From COMBO-56-21 sp041494275 (GTDB lineage: Archaea; Thermoplasmatota; Thermoplasmata; UBA10834): a stretch of DNA of 44,733 bases. The notes under the pieces were generated by a model. That model ran no database searches and was not told the origin of the DNA. It saw only the letters and a program-made list of their open reading frames with translations. Position 1 is the first letter of the stretch; each line of letters begins with the position of its first letter. Below, piece by piece: positions 8,982 through 17,857 of this stretch. The position numbers and the translations under genes are program-made. The DNA lies in the NCBI GenBank assembly GCA_041494275.1, contig JBGQAM010000003.1:1-44733 (forward strand). Reading direction: 5' to 3'.

Positions 8982-9506
8982 ATGCTCACGACCACACACA
9001 TCTTGGCGGTTGTACTGATAGGTCTCTTCTTGAACCTGAACAAGGACGAGTGGTTCATCGCCCTGACGTTCGGCGTGGCGATCGACTTGGATCATGTTCT
9101 CGCCGCGCCCCGATACATTTCAGACAACGGCCTGGCAGCTATTCTGAGGCCTTCGTGGGATGATGGATCCGGGCTCCCTTGGCGCTCGCTGATGCACTAT
9201 CCTGTCGCAGCGTTCGTGGTCGTTCCGCTCTCCATCGGTTGGAGGTACTTCGTTCCACTGCTTTTCTGGAGCACTCACTTGGGAATCGACTACATACAGA
9301 GCGCGACCCTAGCCTATTCGGCGCCTGTCGAGATAGTGTTCATGACGGCATGCACCGTCGGGATAGTGTTCCTCGTCTACAGGCATTGGAGTGACCTTAG
9401 GCCAGATGCCGACTTCAACCAGTTCGTCTCACAATTGACTGGTTCACTCAGAGCCTCGCTAAGAGGTTGCGGCGTCTCAATCAGGCAGTTCCTCGGTAGT
9501 ATCTGA
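8982..9506 (+). CDS. Membrane protein, possibly DUF457/YdjM-like metal-dependent hydrolase
   Basis: A 174-residue membrane protein with four or so hydrophobic segments. Conserved-looking polar residues lie between them: TTHILAV near the N-terminus, AIDLDHVLA, LMHYPV and STHLGIDY. This H...DxDH...H..H..D pattern resembles the YdjM/DUF457 family of membrane-bound putative metal-dependent hydrolases, but the match is by eye only. Its 3' end overlaps the convergent transporter gene by 26 nt. Divergent from the Ni/Co transporter operon, so a shared regulatory region is possible. Confidence 0.55.
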   Translation: MLTTTHILAVVLIGLFLNLNKDEWFIALTFGVAIDLDHVLAAPRYISDNGLAAILRPSWDDGSGLPWRSLMHYPVAAFVVVPLSIGWRYFVPLLFWSTHLGIDYIQSATLAYSAPVEIVFMTACTVGIVFLVYRHWSDLRPDADFNQFVSQLTGSLRASLRGCGVSIRQFLGSI

Positions 9507-10368
9507 CCAGGAATATCACCCACACGACCTCCGCGACGATGCCTATGGTTGCGGGGACCGCGACAACAGGCTGGAAAAGGGCTATGGCTAGGGTGGCGGT
9601 CAACCCGAGATTCTTGTAGCTGGCAAAGAGAACGTACGGGACTCTCGATGATTTCGGGACGCCCCATCTCTTGAGGATAATCTCGGTCCCCATCCCTGTG
9701 CCGAAAGTCCTCAGGATGCATCCAGCGGCTATCGCGAGAACAATGAAAGCATCGCCGAGAAACGCCTCCCTGTTCGCCCCAGTGACCGCGAATATCAGGA
9801 CCGCGAAGGAGAGGTTGATCATTATCGTGTTAGTGGATTTGCCGATTTCAAAGCGCATCACCAGGCGCGATGCTACCATCGGGAGGAGTATCAGCAGGAG
9901 CAAGGATGTCACTAGACTCTCGCTGGAGACCGAGGAGCCTATCAGAAGCAGCGTGATGATTGGCATCAGCAGGAGCGCCGCCACATAGTTGACGGCCGTG
10001 GAGAAGAGAGCCTTCGTCGTCTGCCCGCCCATGACTGCAGTGAAGGGCACGACCGATATCGCCGAAGGCGCGGCTGCCATCAGCACCCAACCCCACCAAT
10101 AGTCCCGCGAAAAGAAGAGCCCTATCGCGAGGATGACGCCCGTCAGCAGACCGTAGTTGATGAGCAATGCCTTCGCTGAATGCTCGAGATGGTCCCTGCC
10201 CCTTGCCTCTCCGAGTTTAACGTTTGAAAGCGAGAGAGTCATGAGGATTGCAAGAGAGATCATCGAAATCTCTTTGGTGTGCGAGGGGAACCCGCCCGAC
10301 AGCATGCCAAGGGCCAACCCCAGAAGCATCATGATCGAATAGCTCTCCAGGATCTGTGTGGGGCGCAT
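9481..10368 (-). CDS. Bile acid:sodium symporter (BASS)-like membrane protein
   Basis: About 295 residues with nine to ten membrane segments and the two-fold repeated organisation of BASS/arsenite-permease-type carriers. Recognisable pieces are LLINYGLLTGV, AAAPSAISVVPFTAVMGG near the first crossover and FASYKNLGLTATLA near the second. The substrate cannot be told from sequence; family members move organic anions with Na+. The ATG at 10368 is chosen because a TATA-like GCATATTTG lies about 30 nt upstream, and the in-frame upstream extension is Cys/Arg-rich with no RBS. Confidence 0.72.
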   Translation of the reverse strand: MRPTQILESYSIMMLLGLALGMLSGGFPSHTKEISMISLAILMTLSLSNVKLGEARGRDHLEHSAKALLINYGLLTGVILAIGLFFSRDYWWGWVLMAAAPSAISVVPFTAVMGGQTTKALFSTAVNYVAALLLMPIITLLLIGSSVSSESLVTSLLLLILLPMVASRLVMRFEIGKSTNTIMINLSFAVLIFAVTGANREAFLGDAFIVLAIAAGCILRTFGTGMGTEIILKRWGVPKSSRVPYVLFASYKNLGLTATLAIALFQPVVAVPATIGIVAEVVWVIFLVRYYRGTA

Positions 10369-10462
10369 CGAGTGCTCGAAACGAATGCGGCTACAAATAT
10401 GCTTCTGGCCGGTGAAGCGGACACCCAAGACTTTTTAGCGATGCCTATGTTATCGATGCCCA

Positions 10463-11095
10463 ATGAATCTGATTGAATGGGGCACCAACCTGATCCTTGA
10501 CTGGATATCCAACTACGGATACGGGGGAATCATGTTGCTCATGGCGCTCGAGAGCGCCTGCATGCCTGTCCCTAGCGAGATAGTCATGCCCTTCGCGGGA
10601 TACCTTGTCGCCCGGGATGGCGTGATGACCCTTCTCGGCGTCACCGTCGCTGGAGCCTTGGGTTGCACAATCGGCTCGATCGCAGCGTACGTCTTCGGAT
10701 TCTATGCCGGGAGGCCGTTGATACTCCGGTACGGGAAGTACATCCTCATTCGAGAGAAGCATCTCATCACTGCCGAGGAGTGGTTCGAGAAATGGGGGGA
10801 CAAGGCCACCTTTATCGCCAGGCTGCTTCCTGTGATCCGGACTGTCATATCCCTCCCAGCTGGCATTGCCAAGATGAACTTCAAGAAGTTCGTGTTCTAC
10901 AGCTTCGTCGGGTCTGTACCGTGGACCTTCATGCTGGCCTATGTCGGCTACTTCCTAGGTTCGGAATGGGAATCGATCAAGGGTGTATTCCGAGAACTGG
11001 ACATCATCGTGGTCGTTGCCGTGATTGCGATAGTGGTCTACTATGCATACAGGATGAAACACAAGAACTCGAAACCCAAGCAGGATCAACCGTAG
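10463..11095 (+). CDS. DedA family (SNARE-associated/VTT) membrane protein
   Basis: A 210-residue inner membrane protein. It carries the DedA hallmarks ESACMPVPSEIVMPFAGYL (a re-entrant loop with the conserved acidic E and PxPSE) and FIARLLPVIRTVISLPAGIAKM (the second amphipathic loop with R and G). DedA/VTT proteins are thought to flip phospholipids or other polyprenyl carriers and support membrane homeostasis; the archaeal role is unknown. The start lies about 30 nt below a TATA-like CTTTTTAG, suggesting a leaderless transcript. Its end overlaps the convergent ABCE1 gene by ten bases. Confidence 0.88.
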   Translation: MNLIEWGTNLILDWISNYGYGGIMLLMALESACMPVPSEIVMPFAGYLVARDGVMTLLGVTVAGALGCTIGSIAAYVFGFYAGRPLILRYGKYILIREKHLITAEEWFEKWGDKATFIARLLPVIRTVISLPAGIAKMNFKKFVFYSFVGSVPWTFMLAYVGYFLGSEWESIKGVFRELDIIVVVAVIAIVVYYAYRMKHKNSKPKQDQP

Positions 11096-12852
11096 TAGTA
11101 TTCCCCTCTGGATTTCTGCTCTCTATCCAGCCGCGAGCCCTTCTTGTTGATCCTCGGTCTGCTCGTTTCCTGATCCCTTCTGAAAGTGATTTGTACGTCT
11201 TTCAGGAAGCGGTTCATGCCCTCCCTCATGCCCATGGGACCCTCGGCATGTCCCTTGAGTGAGGGCTCGCCCGAAAAGACCATGAGCGAGTCGGAAATGA
11301 GGTCAATCATGTAGACATCGTGATCGACTACAAGAGCCGACTTGCCAATCTTCTCTATGGCCCGTCTTATGGTCTTGGACGCGATCATCCTCTGATTGGA
11401 GTCTAGGTACGCCGAGGGCTCGTCGAGCAGGTAGATGTCCGCAGTCTGGCCGATGCAGTCGGCTATCGCAACCCTCTGCAACTCGCCACCTGAGAGTGTG
11501 TCCAAGTGCTTCTCCATGAGATACTTCAAACTGAGCGGGTGCGAGATCTCGGATTGAAAGAACCCGGACTCGAAGTCCTTGCCTATCGACGACGCGAGCA
11601 TCTCTCTCACGGTCCCGTCGAATTCCGGTTTGATGTATTGCGGCTTGTAGCTCACCGAGACCTCTCCCATGACCTTGCCCGAAGTCGGCTCGATCTCTCC
11701 TGCGAGCATCTTGACGAAGGTAGTCTTGCCAGTGGCGTTGGGCCCCACTGCTCCGACGACTTCTCCTTTCTTGATGATACCCTCCTTCACCTTCAATGTG
11801 AAGGACTTGAACCTCTTCGTCAGGGCCGGGAACCGCACGAGCACTTCGGACTCCCAGTCGGCCCTAGGTGGCCTCCTCTCGAACACGATCTTCGAATCAC
11901 GGAATCGTATGTTCTCCTCTCTGAGGTAGCCGTCTAGGTAGACGTTTATGGCGGTCCTCACTGCCCTCGGCTGGGCCATGACACCGTACGCGCCCTCCTC
12001 TCCGTATATGATGTGCACCAGGTCCGCCAGGAAATCCATGACTGCCAGGTCGTGCTCGATGACCACGACTTGCTTATGCTCGCTTACCTCCTGGATGACT
12101 TTCGCTATCTCCAGCCTCTGGTATATGTCGAGGTATGATGACGGCTCGTCGAAGAAATAGACATCAGCATCCTTGAGAAGCGTGGCTGCGAGAGCAACCC
12201 TCTGGAGCTCTCCTCCTGACAGCTTGGCGATATCGCGCGAAAGCACTCCTGCCACTCCCAACCGCACAGAGACCTCATCGATCCTGTCGCTGTCGTCGAC
12301 CTTCTTCAGAAGTTCCTTGACAAGCCCTTTGTGGACTGCCGGAAGCTTGTCAACGTACTGAGGCTTCATAGCCGTCTTGAGTTTGCCCTGTGATAGTCTC
12401 TCAAAGTAGTCATGGATCTCGAGGCCAGCGTACTTGTCGAGGACCTTGCTCCAATCCCCTGGCTTGTCGTAATCACCAAGGTTCGGGACGATCTGGCCCG
12501 ATAGAATCGACATGGCGGTGGTTTTGCCTATGCCGTTCGGTCCGAGAAGCCCAATGACCTGGCCCTTCTTCGGAACTGGGAGTCTGTACAGTCTGAACGA
12601 GTTCTTTCCGTACTGGTGAACGAGCTCTCCCTCGAGCTCCTGCGGTAGCCCGATTATCTTGACCGCCTCAAACGGGCACTTGTGGACGCAGATGCCGCAG
12701 CCGACGCATAGATCCTCAGCTATCACGGGTTTCCCCTTGTCACCCATGGCGATGGCTTCAACGCCTGTCCTAACTGGCGGGCAGTAATTGATACACTCAA
12801 GGTTGCACTTCTTCGGCTGGCAACGGTCCTTCAGGAGGACAGCTATCCTCAT
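11086..12852 (-). CDS. abcE1: Ribosome recycling ATPase ABCE1 (Rli1)
   Basis: 588 residues. ABCE1 splits ribosomes after termination or after pelota-mediated rescue. The N-terminal [4Fe-4S] domain carries eight cysteines (DRCQPKKCNLECINYCPP, then CVGCGICVHKCPF). NBD1 has Walker A GPNGIGKTT, signature LSGGELQRVA and Walker B DVYFFDEPSSYLD. NBD2 has GPNATGKTT, a second LSGGELQRVA and IYLLDEPSAYLD. The length is normal for the family. A TATA-like CTTTTTAAA lies about 25-30 nt before the ATG, so it is probably leaderless. Pelota, its functional partner, is encoded 5 kb away in the other direction. Confidence 0.97.
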   Translation of the reverse strand: MRIAVLLKDRCQPKKCNLECINYCPPVRTGVEAIAMGDKGKPVIAEDLCVGCGICVHKCPFEAVKIIGLPQELEGELVHQYGKNSFRLYRLPVPKKGQVIGLLGPNGIGKTTAMSILSGQIVPNLGDYDKPGDWSKVLDKYAGLEIHDYFERLSQGKLKTAMKPQYVDKLPAVHKGLVKELLKKVDDSDRIDEVSVRLGVAGVLSRDIAKLSGGELQRVALAATLLKDADVYFFDEPSSYLDIYQRLEIAKVIQEVSEHKQVVVIEHDLAVMDFLADLVHIIYGEEGAYGVMAQPRAVRTAINVYLDGYLREENIRFRDSKIVFERRPPRADWESEVLVRFPALTKRFKSFTLKVKEGIIKKGEVVGAVGPNATGKTTFVKMLAGEIEPTSGKVMGEVSVSYKPQYIKPEFDGTVREMLASSIGKDFESGFFQSEISHPLSLKYLMEKHLDTLSGGELQRVAIADCIGQTADIYLLDEPSAYLDSNQRMIASKTIRRAIEKIGKSALVVDHDVYMIDLISDSLMVFSGEPSLKGHAEGPMGMREGMNRFLKDVQITFRRDQETSRPRINKKGSRLDREQKSRGEYYYG

Positions 12853-12893
12853 AGTCCAGGTGAAGGAACGGACCGTTTAAAAAGCTATCAGCC

Positions 12894-14390
12894 TCACTCG
12901 CTCAGCCCGCGCTCTATCTCGAGCAGCATCGGGTCGATGTCCAGGTCCACGAAGCCAATCGTCTTCACCAGCTCGTCCGCGGAATACTTTTGACCGTAGG
13001 ACCAAAGCTCCTTCAAGAACTTCCCCGTCTTCCCGTTCGAGAACCACTCCTCGCCAAATTCCTCTACCAATGCAGCCCTGATCTGGCCTTCCAAGATCCA
13101 GGCGCGAAGGTACTCAGCGCAGTAGAACGCGTCATCCACGTCCTCCAGGTAGTGCTTCTCCGAGTGCCTGAACCTGAGACCCTTCTGAAGGCAGGTCCTG
13201 TAGACCTCTTGGAAGTCAGGGCCGACATGTGCGTTGTGCAGTTTAAGCTCGTAGACCAGCTTGGATGCGTATCTCCTGAGGAACATCAGCTTGTTGATCA
13301 GCGTGAACCTCACATACTCATCTGGCTCTTCCATTCCCAAAACCTTCTGGAGCCAGAGCTTGTTCGACGGGAGGTAGTTGAGAAGAAATGCGAAAGATTC
13401 CGTGACTGAGTTGTCTCCCAGGTACCTGTACTCCGCGGGAAGGGTCTTCGCTGTGCATCCGAAGTGCCACGCATGGCCGCCTTCGTGGAAGAAGGCGTCA
13501 TAGTCTCGCCATCCACCCGTGGGCATGATGACTAGACGGATATCGTCGGGCACCTTGACCGGGGCACAGAACGCCCTCGGAGTCTTCTTCGGTCGTTCCT
13601 CCATGTCTATGTGGATGTTGGTGAACTTGTCCGGGTCCAGGCCCATGCCTTTGAGGGTCGCGAAGAATGCTCCGACCAACTTCTGCTTGACGAAGGATGT
13701 GTCGAATTCCTCTCCTCTGAACGCGAATGGAATATCATAGCTCCACGCATCCGGAAGCGAGATGCTCGTGCGCTTCTCCAGGAGTCCACCCATCTCCTTC
13801 ACGTACAGGCTCTCTGTCCTTCTGAGCATCTCCTCCATCTGTTCCTCGAGTGCCTTGTAGTCGACCCCCTTGAGTGTGGAACAGAGATCGCGATAGTTCT
13901 TGAACCCCAACACGACGGAGAGGTCATGAGCGGTCGCCATTCTCTCCAGGAGCGTCTTGTTCAGCTCCTGCGTCTCGACGAGCTTGGCCTCGAATAGCCT
14001 TCTCCGCTTCTCGTGATCAGGCTCGTTTCTCAGCTTCACGGGGATGAACCTGTAGGGTATCTTCTCCCCGTCGCAGTCAACTGACGACTGCGCCTCGAAC
14101 GTGGTGGCCTTGTCAGTGAGATGCTTGACCGCGTTGTCCATGTGTCCCAATGTGCAGAAGGTCCGCAGATACCGGAGCCATCGGACGTCATCTGGGGGCG
14201 TCGGTCCCTGCGTGGCAGATGCTATGACATGTATAGCATCGTCAGAGAATAGGTGCGAGTACTTGTCATATATGGCGACTGTCGACATGTCGTCCTTCAA
14301 GCCGGCATAGTTCTGATAGAATTCCTCCATCAGCTCGCTCTGGAACGACTCGACATCTCCCCTTATCTGCCCGATGTCATGGGAGGCCAT
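12894..14390 (-). CDS. M3 family metallopeptidase (oligoendopeptidase F-like)
   Basis: About 498 residues; a cytoplasmic zinc peptidase expected to cut short peptides. The HEGGH zinc motif (HExxH) is at about residue 301 in FFHEGGHAWHFG. The third ligand Glu is in SVTESFAFLL about 30 residues on. A tyrosine/histidine region near the C-terminus (RHSEKHYLEDVDDAFYCAEY) fits the M3 substrate-binding helix. The ATG at 14390 is chosen because the 32 upstream residues are low-complexity and would reach into the metG promoter. Diverges from metG with about 115 nt between starts. Confidence 0.85.
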   Translation of the reverse strand: MASHDIGQIRGDVESFQSELMEEFYQNYAGLKDDMSTVAIYDKYSHLFSDDAIHVIASATQGPTPPDDVRWLRYLRTFCTLGHMDNAVKHLTDKATTFEAQSSVDCDGEKIPYRFIPVKLRNEPDHEKRRRLFEAKLVETQELNKTLLERMATAHDLSVVLGFKNYRDLCSTLKGVDYKALEEQMEEMLRRTESLYVKEMGGLLEKRTSISLPDAWSYDIPFAFRGEEFDTSFVKQKLVGAFFATLKGMGLDPDKFTNIHIDMEERPKKTPRAFCAPVKVPDDIRLVIMPTGGWRDYDAFFHEGGHAWHFGCTAKTLPAEYRYLGDNSVTESFAFLLNYLPSNKLWLQKVLGMEEPDEYVRFTLINKLMFLRRYASKLVYELKLHNAHVGPDFQEVYRTCLQKGLRFRHSEKHYLEDVDDAFYCAEYLRAWILEGQIRAALVEEFGEEWFSNGKTGKFLKELWSYGQKYSADELVKTIGFVDLDIDPMLLEIERGLSE

Positions 14391-14504
14391 GCTGTTTGAA
14401 TGTCCGTCATCGTTGATATTGATTTCCTTCTGGCTGCAAGATCTATCCTTCCCGAACGCGCTACATTTAAGTGGGCAACGCTCCATGATGGGCGGCTGTT
14501 CGAC

Positions 14505-16712
14505 ATGTCCAGGGTTCTAGTGTGTTGCGCATGGCCCTATGCCAACGGTCCGCTCCACGTAGGTCATGTCACGGGTTCGCTCTTGCCTGCTGACATATTC
14601 GCTCGGTTCAACAGACTTGTCGGGAACGAGATCATCATGGTCTCCGGCTCCGATATGCACGGCGCACCAATAACCGTGAGCGCGGACAAGGAGAAAGTGT
14701 CCCCCGAGACTGTGGCGAACAGATATCACGCCATCAACTCGAAGGCCATACTGGGTCTCGGCATCGATTTCGATCTCTTCACGAGCACCCACACGAGGAA
14801 CCACGAGATAGTCACCCAGGACATATTCATGAAGCTCCTCGAGAAAGGGCATCTCGAGAAGAAGTCGACGCCACAGTTCTTCTGCGATAACTGCAAGCGG
14901 TTCCTTCCCGACAGATATGTTGAGGGGAAGTGCCCGCACTGCAGCTATGAGCGCGCGCGCGGCGACCAGTGCGATAAGTGCGGAAAGGATTTGAACGCCG
15001 AGGAGCTCATCGACGCGCGGTGTCAGATATGTGGCTCGGTCCCGGAGCTGAAGGAGACCGAGCATTTCTTCCTGAAGCTTTCGGATTTCTCGGACCGATT
15101 GATGAAGTACGTTGAGGCCAACAAACACTGGCGTCCTCACGTGCGCGCGTTCACGATGAACGTCTTGAAGGAAGGCCTCACGGACAGGCCCATAACGAGG
15201 GACATCTCCTGGGGGGTTCCTGTCCCGGTCATGGGCTTCGAGAGCAAGCGAATATACGTTTGGTTCGACGCGGTGATCGGTTATCTCTCGGCTTCGAAGG
15301 AATGGGCCAAGATTGAGAACGTGCCTGATGACTGGAAGAAGTACTGGGAGGACCCGTTGTGCAGGAGCTACTACTTCCTCGGAAAGGACAACATAGTCTT
15401 CCACACAATCATCTGGCCGGCTATGCTCCTCGGCTACGGCAACCTGAACCTTCCGTACGATGTCCCTGCCAACCAGTACATGACCTTGGAGAGCCAGAAG
15501 TTCTCCAAGAGCATGGGAGTCAGCATTGATATCCCTGAGATGCTTACGAAGTTCAAACCTGACATAATCAGGTACTATCTCGCTGCGAACATGCCAGAGA
15601 TGAAGGACAGCGAGTTCTCTTGGGACGACTTTGCATCGAGGGTCAACAACGAGCTCGTGGCCACATACGGCAACTTCCTCCATCGTGCGCTCTCGTTCAC
15701 CTTCAAGAACTTCGGGGTTGTCCCGGCAAAAGGTGATCTGGACGAGAGGGACAGGTCTGCACTTGCCAGGATTGAGGAGGCCGACAAGGAAGTCAACTCC
15801 GCCCTGTCCGCTTGCGAGTTCAGGCGAGCCCTCAAAGCCATCATGGACCTCGCCCAGTTCGGCAACCAGTACTTTGACTCGGTCGCTCCATGGTCACTCG
15901 TGGGGACCGACAAGACGAAGTGCCAGACAGTGCTCCACGTGAGCCTTCTTATCGGCAAGGCTCTTGCGGTGATGTCGTTCCCGTTCCTACCGTTCTCGTC
16001 GGAGAGCATCTGGGCGCAGCTGAAGATGGACGGCACGATATCCGAAGTAGGATGGGAGGGGATAGGATTGCCCCTCAAAGAGGGCGCGAAGATGGAGAAG
16101 CCCGTCCCACTCTTCGCGAAGATCGAGGCCGCTCGTACCGACGACTTCCAGCAGTTCGCGTCATTGAATCTCAAGGTAGGGAAGGTGCTCGACATCCAGC
16201 CGCATCCGAACGCGGATAAGCTGTATCTCATGAAGGTCGATATCGGAAGGCAGATCACGATGGTCAGCGGCCTGAAGGAGTTCTACACTCCGGACCAGCT
16301 CAAGACCAAGACTCTCGTGATCGTGACGAATCTGGAGCCTGCGACCATCAGGGGCGTGAAATCAGAGGGGATGCTCCTCGCAGCCGAGGAGGGAGACAGA
16401 CTCGCGCTCCTCACTCCGGAGAAGGACCTCCCGGCGGGCACACAGATATCCAGTGGTATGGAGCCGGGGCAGAAGCAGGTCAGCTTCAAGGAATTCCAGA
16501 AGCTCGAGATCCGAGCTGGTGCGGTCGCACCTGGGGAGCCCGCGATGCTCGATGTCGGGTCGAGGAAGCTACCTTGCGCAGTTGAGAAACCGGAAGCCGG
16601 CAGGGAGTACGCCGCATTCATCGCCGGTGACAAGGCGATGGTAATCCACGGACCTGAGAAGGTCAAGATCGTGTTCGACAAAGAGATACCGGTCGGTGCG
16701 AAGATTAGATGA
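14505..16712 (+). CDS. metG: Methionyl-tRNA synthetase
   Basis: About 735 residues; charges initiator and elongator tRNA-Met. HIGH-type motif PYANGPLHVGH is at residues 10-20. Two Cys4 zinc knuckles lie at about 127-174 (CDNC...CPHC and CDKC...CQIC). The KMSKS-type loop KFSKSMG is near 332. An anticodon-binding helical domain follows, then a C-terminal EMAP-II/Arc1p-like OB fold (LNLKVGKV, HPNADKLYLMKVDIG). After it comes about 90 residues that restart with FQKLEIRAGAV, like a degenerate second OB-fold copy. TATA-like ACATTTAAG (14463-14471) precedes the start, and the in-frame ATG at 14400 is upstream of that TATA, so 14505 is preferred. Confidence 0.95.
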   Translation: MSRVLVCCAWPYANGPLHVGHVTGSLLPADIFARFNRLVGNEIIMVSGSDMHGAPITVSADKEKVSPETVANRYHAINSKAILGLGIDFDLFTSTHTRNHEIVTQDIFMKLLEKGHLEKKSTPQFFCDNCKRFLPDRYVEGKCPHCSYERARGDQCDKCGKDLNAEELIDARCQICGSVPELKETEHFFLKLSDFSDRLMKYVEANKHWRPHVRAFTMNVLKEGLTDRPITRDISWGVPVPVMGFESKRIYVWFDAVIGYLSASKEWAKIENVPDDWKKYWEDPLCRSYYFLGKDNIVFHTIIWPAMLLGYGNLNLPYDVPANQYMTLESQKFSKSMGVSIDIPEMLTKFKPDIIRYYLAANMPEMKDSEFSWDDFASRVNNELVATYGNFLHRALSFTFKNFGVVPAKGDLDERDRSALARIEEADKEVNSALSACEFRRALKAIMDLAQFGNQYFDSVAPWSLVGTDKTKCQTVLHVSLLIGKALAVMSFPFLPFSSESIWAQLKMDGTISEVGWEGIGLPLKEGAKMEKPVPLFAKIEAARTDDFQQFASLNLKVGKVLDIQPHPNADKLYLMKVDIGRQITMVSGLKEFYTPDQLKTKTLVIVTNLEPATIRGVKSEGMLLAAEEGDRLALLTPEKDLPAGTQISSGMEPGQKQVSFKEFQKLEIRAGAVAPGEPAMLDVGSRKLPCAVEKPEAGREYAAFIAGDKAMVIHGPEKVKIVFDKEIPVGAKIR

Positions 16713-17371
16713 AGCTGGACCTGCACGTTCATTCTAACCACTCGAGGGACGCCTCTCCGTCTCCGAAAGAGATACTCGAGTTCTGCAAGAAGGAAGGCCT
16801 CGACGGATGCGCCATAACCGACCACAATGCAATCGACGGGTCTCTCGAGGCCTACAAGCTGGGATCTGAGATGGGCCTGTTGGTCATACGAGGAATCGAA
16901 ATCTCAGCCAAGGAAGGCCATGTCCTGGCGTATGGGGTTGGGGAGTTGGTCCCCAGGGGTCTTTCGATGGCTGATACGATCCAACGGATTCACTCTGCTG
17001 GCGGGATAGCGGTGGCCGCTCATCCGAAACGCTTCCCTTCGGGGATGGGACTCGAACTAGCTCGGGAAGGCAAGTTCGACGCGGTGGAGGTCATCAATGG
17101 TGGCTCATCGAGGAGAGGCAACAAGCTCGCGCGTCGAGTCGCTGAAACGAAACGAATGCCGGTTACAGCGGGAAGCGACGCTCACGAGCTCCCTCAGGTG
17201 GGCAAGGCATACACCGTTGTCGAGGGCGTCTCCAACGAGGCTGACTTGATAGCGGCGATCACAGGGGGAGACTCCAGAGCGGGCGGAAGGAGCAGGTACT
17301 TCTCCGAGGGCATCGTCTATTCGGTCGAAACGTTGGTGGAATGGCTCAGAGGGGACTTCAAGAGACTCTAG
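16709..17371 (+). CDS. PHP domain metal-dependent phosphoesterase
   Basis: 220 residues. The N-terminal PHP motif LDLHVHSNHSRDA, then ITDHNAID, GIEIS, AAHPKRF and a C-terminal GSDAHE supply the His/Asp metal ligands of the family. Stand-alone PHP proteins hydrolyse phosphoester substrates such as histidinol phosphate, pAp or small nucleotides; this substrate is not predictable. The ATG overlaps the metG stop (ATGA), so the two are translationally coupled. Confidence 0.87.
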   Translation: MKLDLHVHSNHSRDASPSPKEILEFCKKEGLDGCAITDHNAIDGSLEAYKLGSEMGLLVIRGIEISAKEGHVLAYGVGELVPRGLSMADTIQRIHSAGGIAVAAHPKRFPSGMGLELAREGKFDAVEVINGGSSRRGNKLARRVAETKRMPVTAGSDAHELPQVGKAYTVVEGVSNEADLIAAITGGDSRAGGRSRYFSEGIVYSVETLVEWLRGDFKRL

Positions 17372-17727
17372 ATCTTGTCCTCAATCTTCGCCCCGAATTC
17401 TTTTGCCTTGGCTGCGAGCTCCGCCGTGCCCAAATCCTTGGATGCCGTCAGCACCAGAAGCGCCCTGCTCCCGGCGCTGACAAGAACCATCTTCCCGCGG
17501 GCGAGCTCGACCGTGACATATTGGAGCTTGTCCTTCAGCTCAGCGGTGGCTGTCTCGGCCGCTCCTAGAAGAATTGCGGACATCGCCACGAAAGTCTCCA
17601 GATGGACGCCCTTTGGCGCGTCTCCTGCGATGTGCATGCCGCTTCTTGATACAACAGTTGCCTCAAAGACAGAAGGGATCGAGCGTATCTCGTCCAAGAT
17701 TTCCTCAAGGGCCAAATACTCGACCAT
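17368..17727 (-). CDS. Roadblock/LC7 domain protein
   Basis: 119 residues covering one Roadblock/LC7 fold: VFEATVVSRSGMHIA, the SAILLGAAETATAEL helix, YVTVELARGKMVLVSAG and a final VLTASKDLGTAELAAK helix. These proteins bind small GTPases such as MglA-type partners in bacteria and Rag/Rab-like proteins in Asgard and eukaryotes. No GTPase gene is in this window. GGGGAG lies upstream of the start, and a TATA TTTATATG is at 17776-17785 on this strand. The stop overlaps the convergent PHP gene stop by four bases. Confidence 0.85.
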   Translation of the reverse strand: MVEYLALEEILDEIRSIPSVFEATVVSRSGMHIAGDAPKGVHLETFVAMSAILLGAAETATAELKDKLQYVTVELARGKMVLVSAGSRALLVLTASKDLGTAELAAKAKEFGAKIEDKI

Positions 17728-17857
17728 GGTTCATCCAGCTCCCCCTCTGACAGGCGGAGTCAGCATCACCGGATGAGCATATAAACTTTCTCGGCTCAAC
17801 TCCAACGTCTTCGATGGCTTGATATCAGGCCAGGTTCATCCATCCGAAGAGAATCCG

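Noticed and set aside
14517..15683. Long minus-strand open frame (388 codons) opposite metG
   Set aside because: It lies entirely antisense to clear MetG motifs. Its translation has no domain pattern and reflects codon bias of the real gene.
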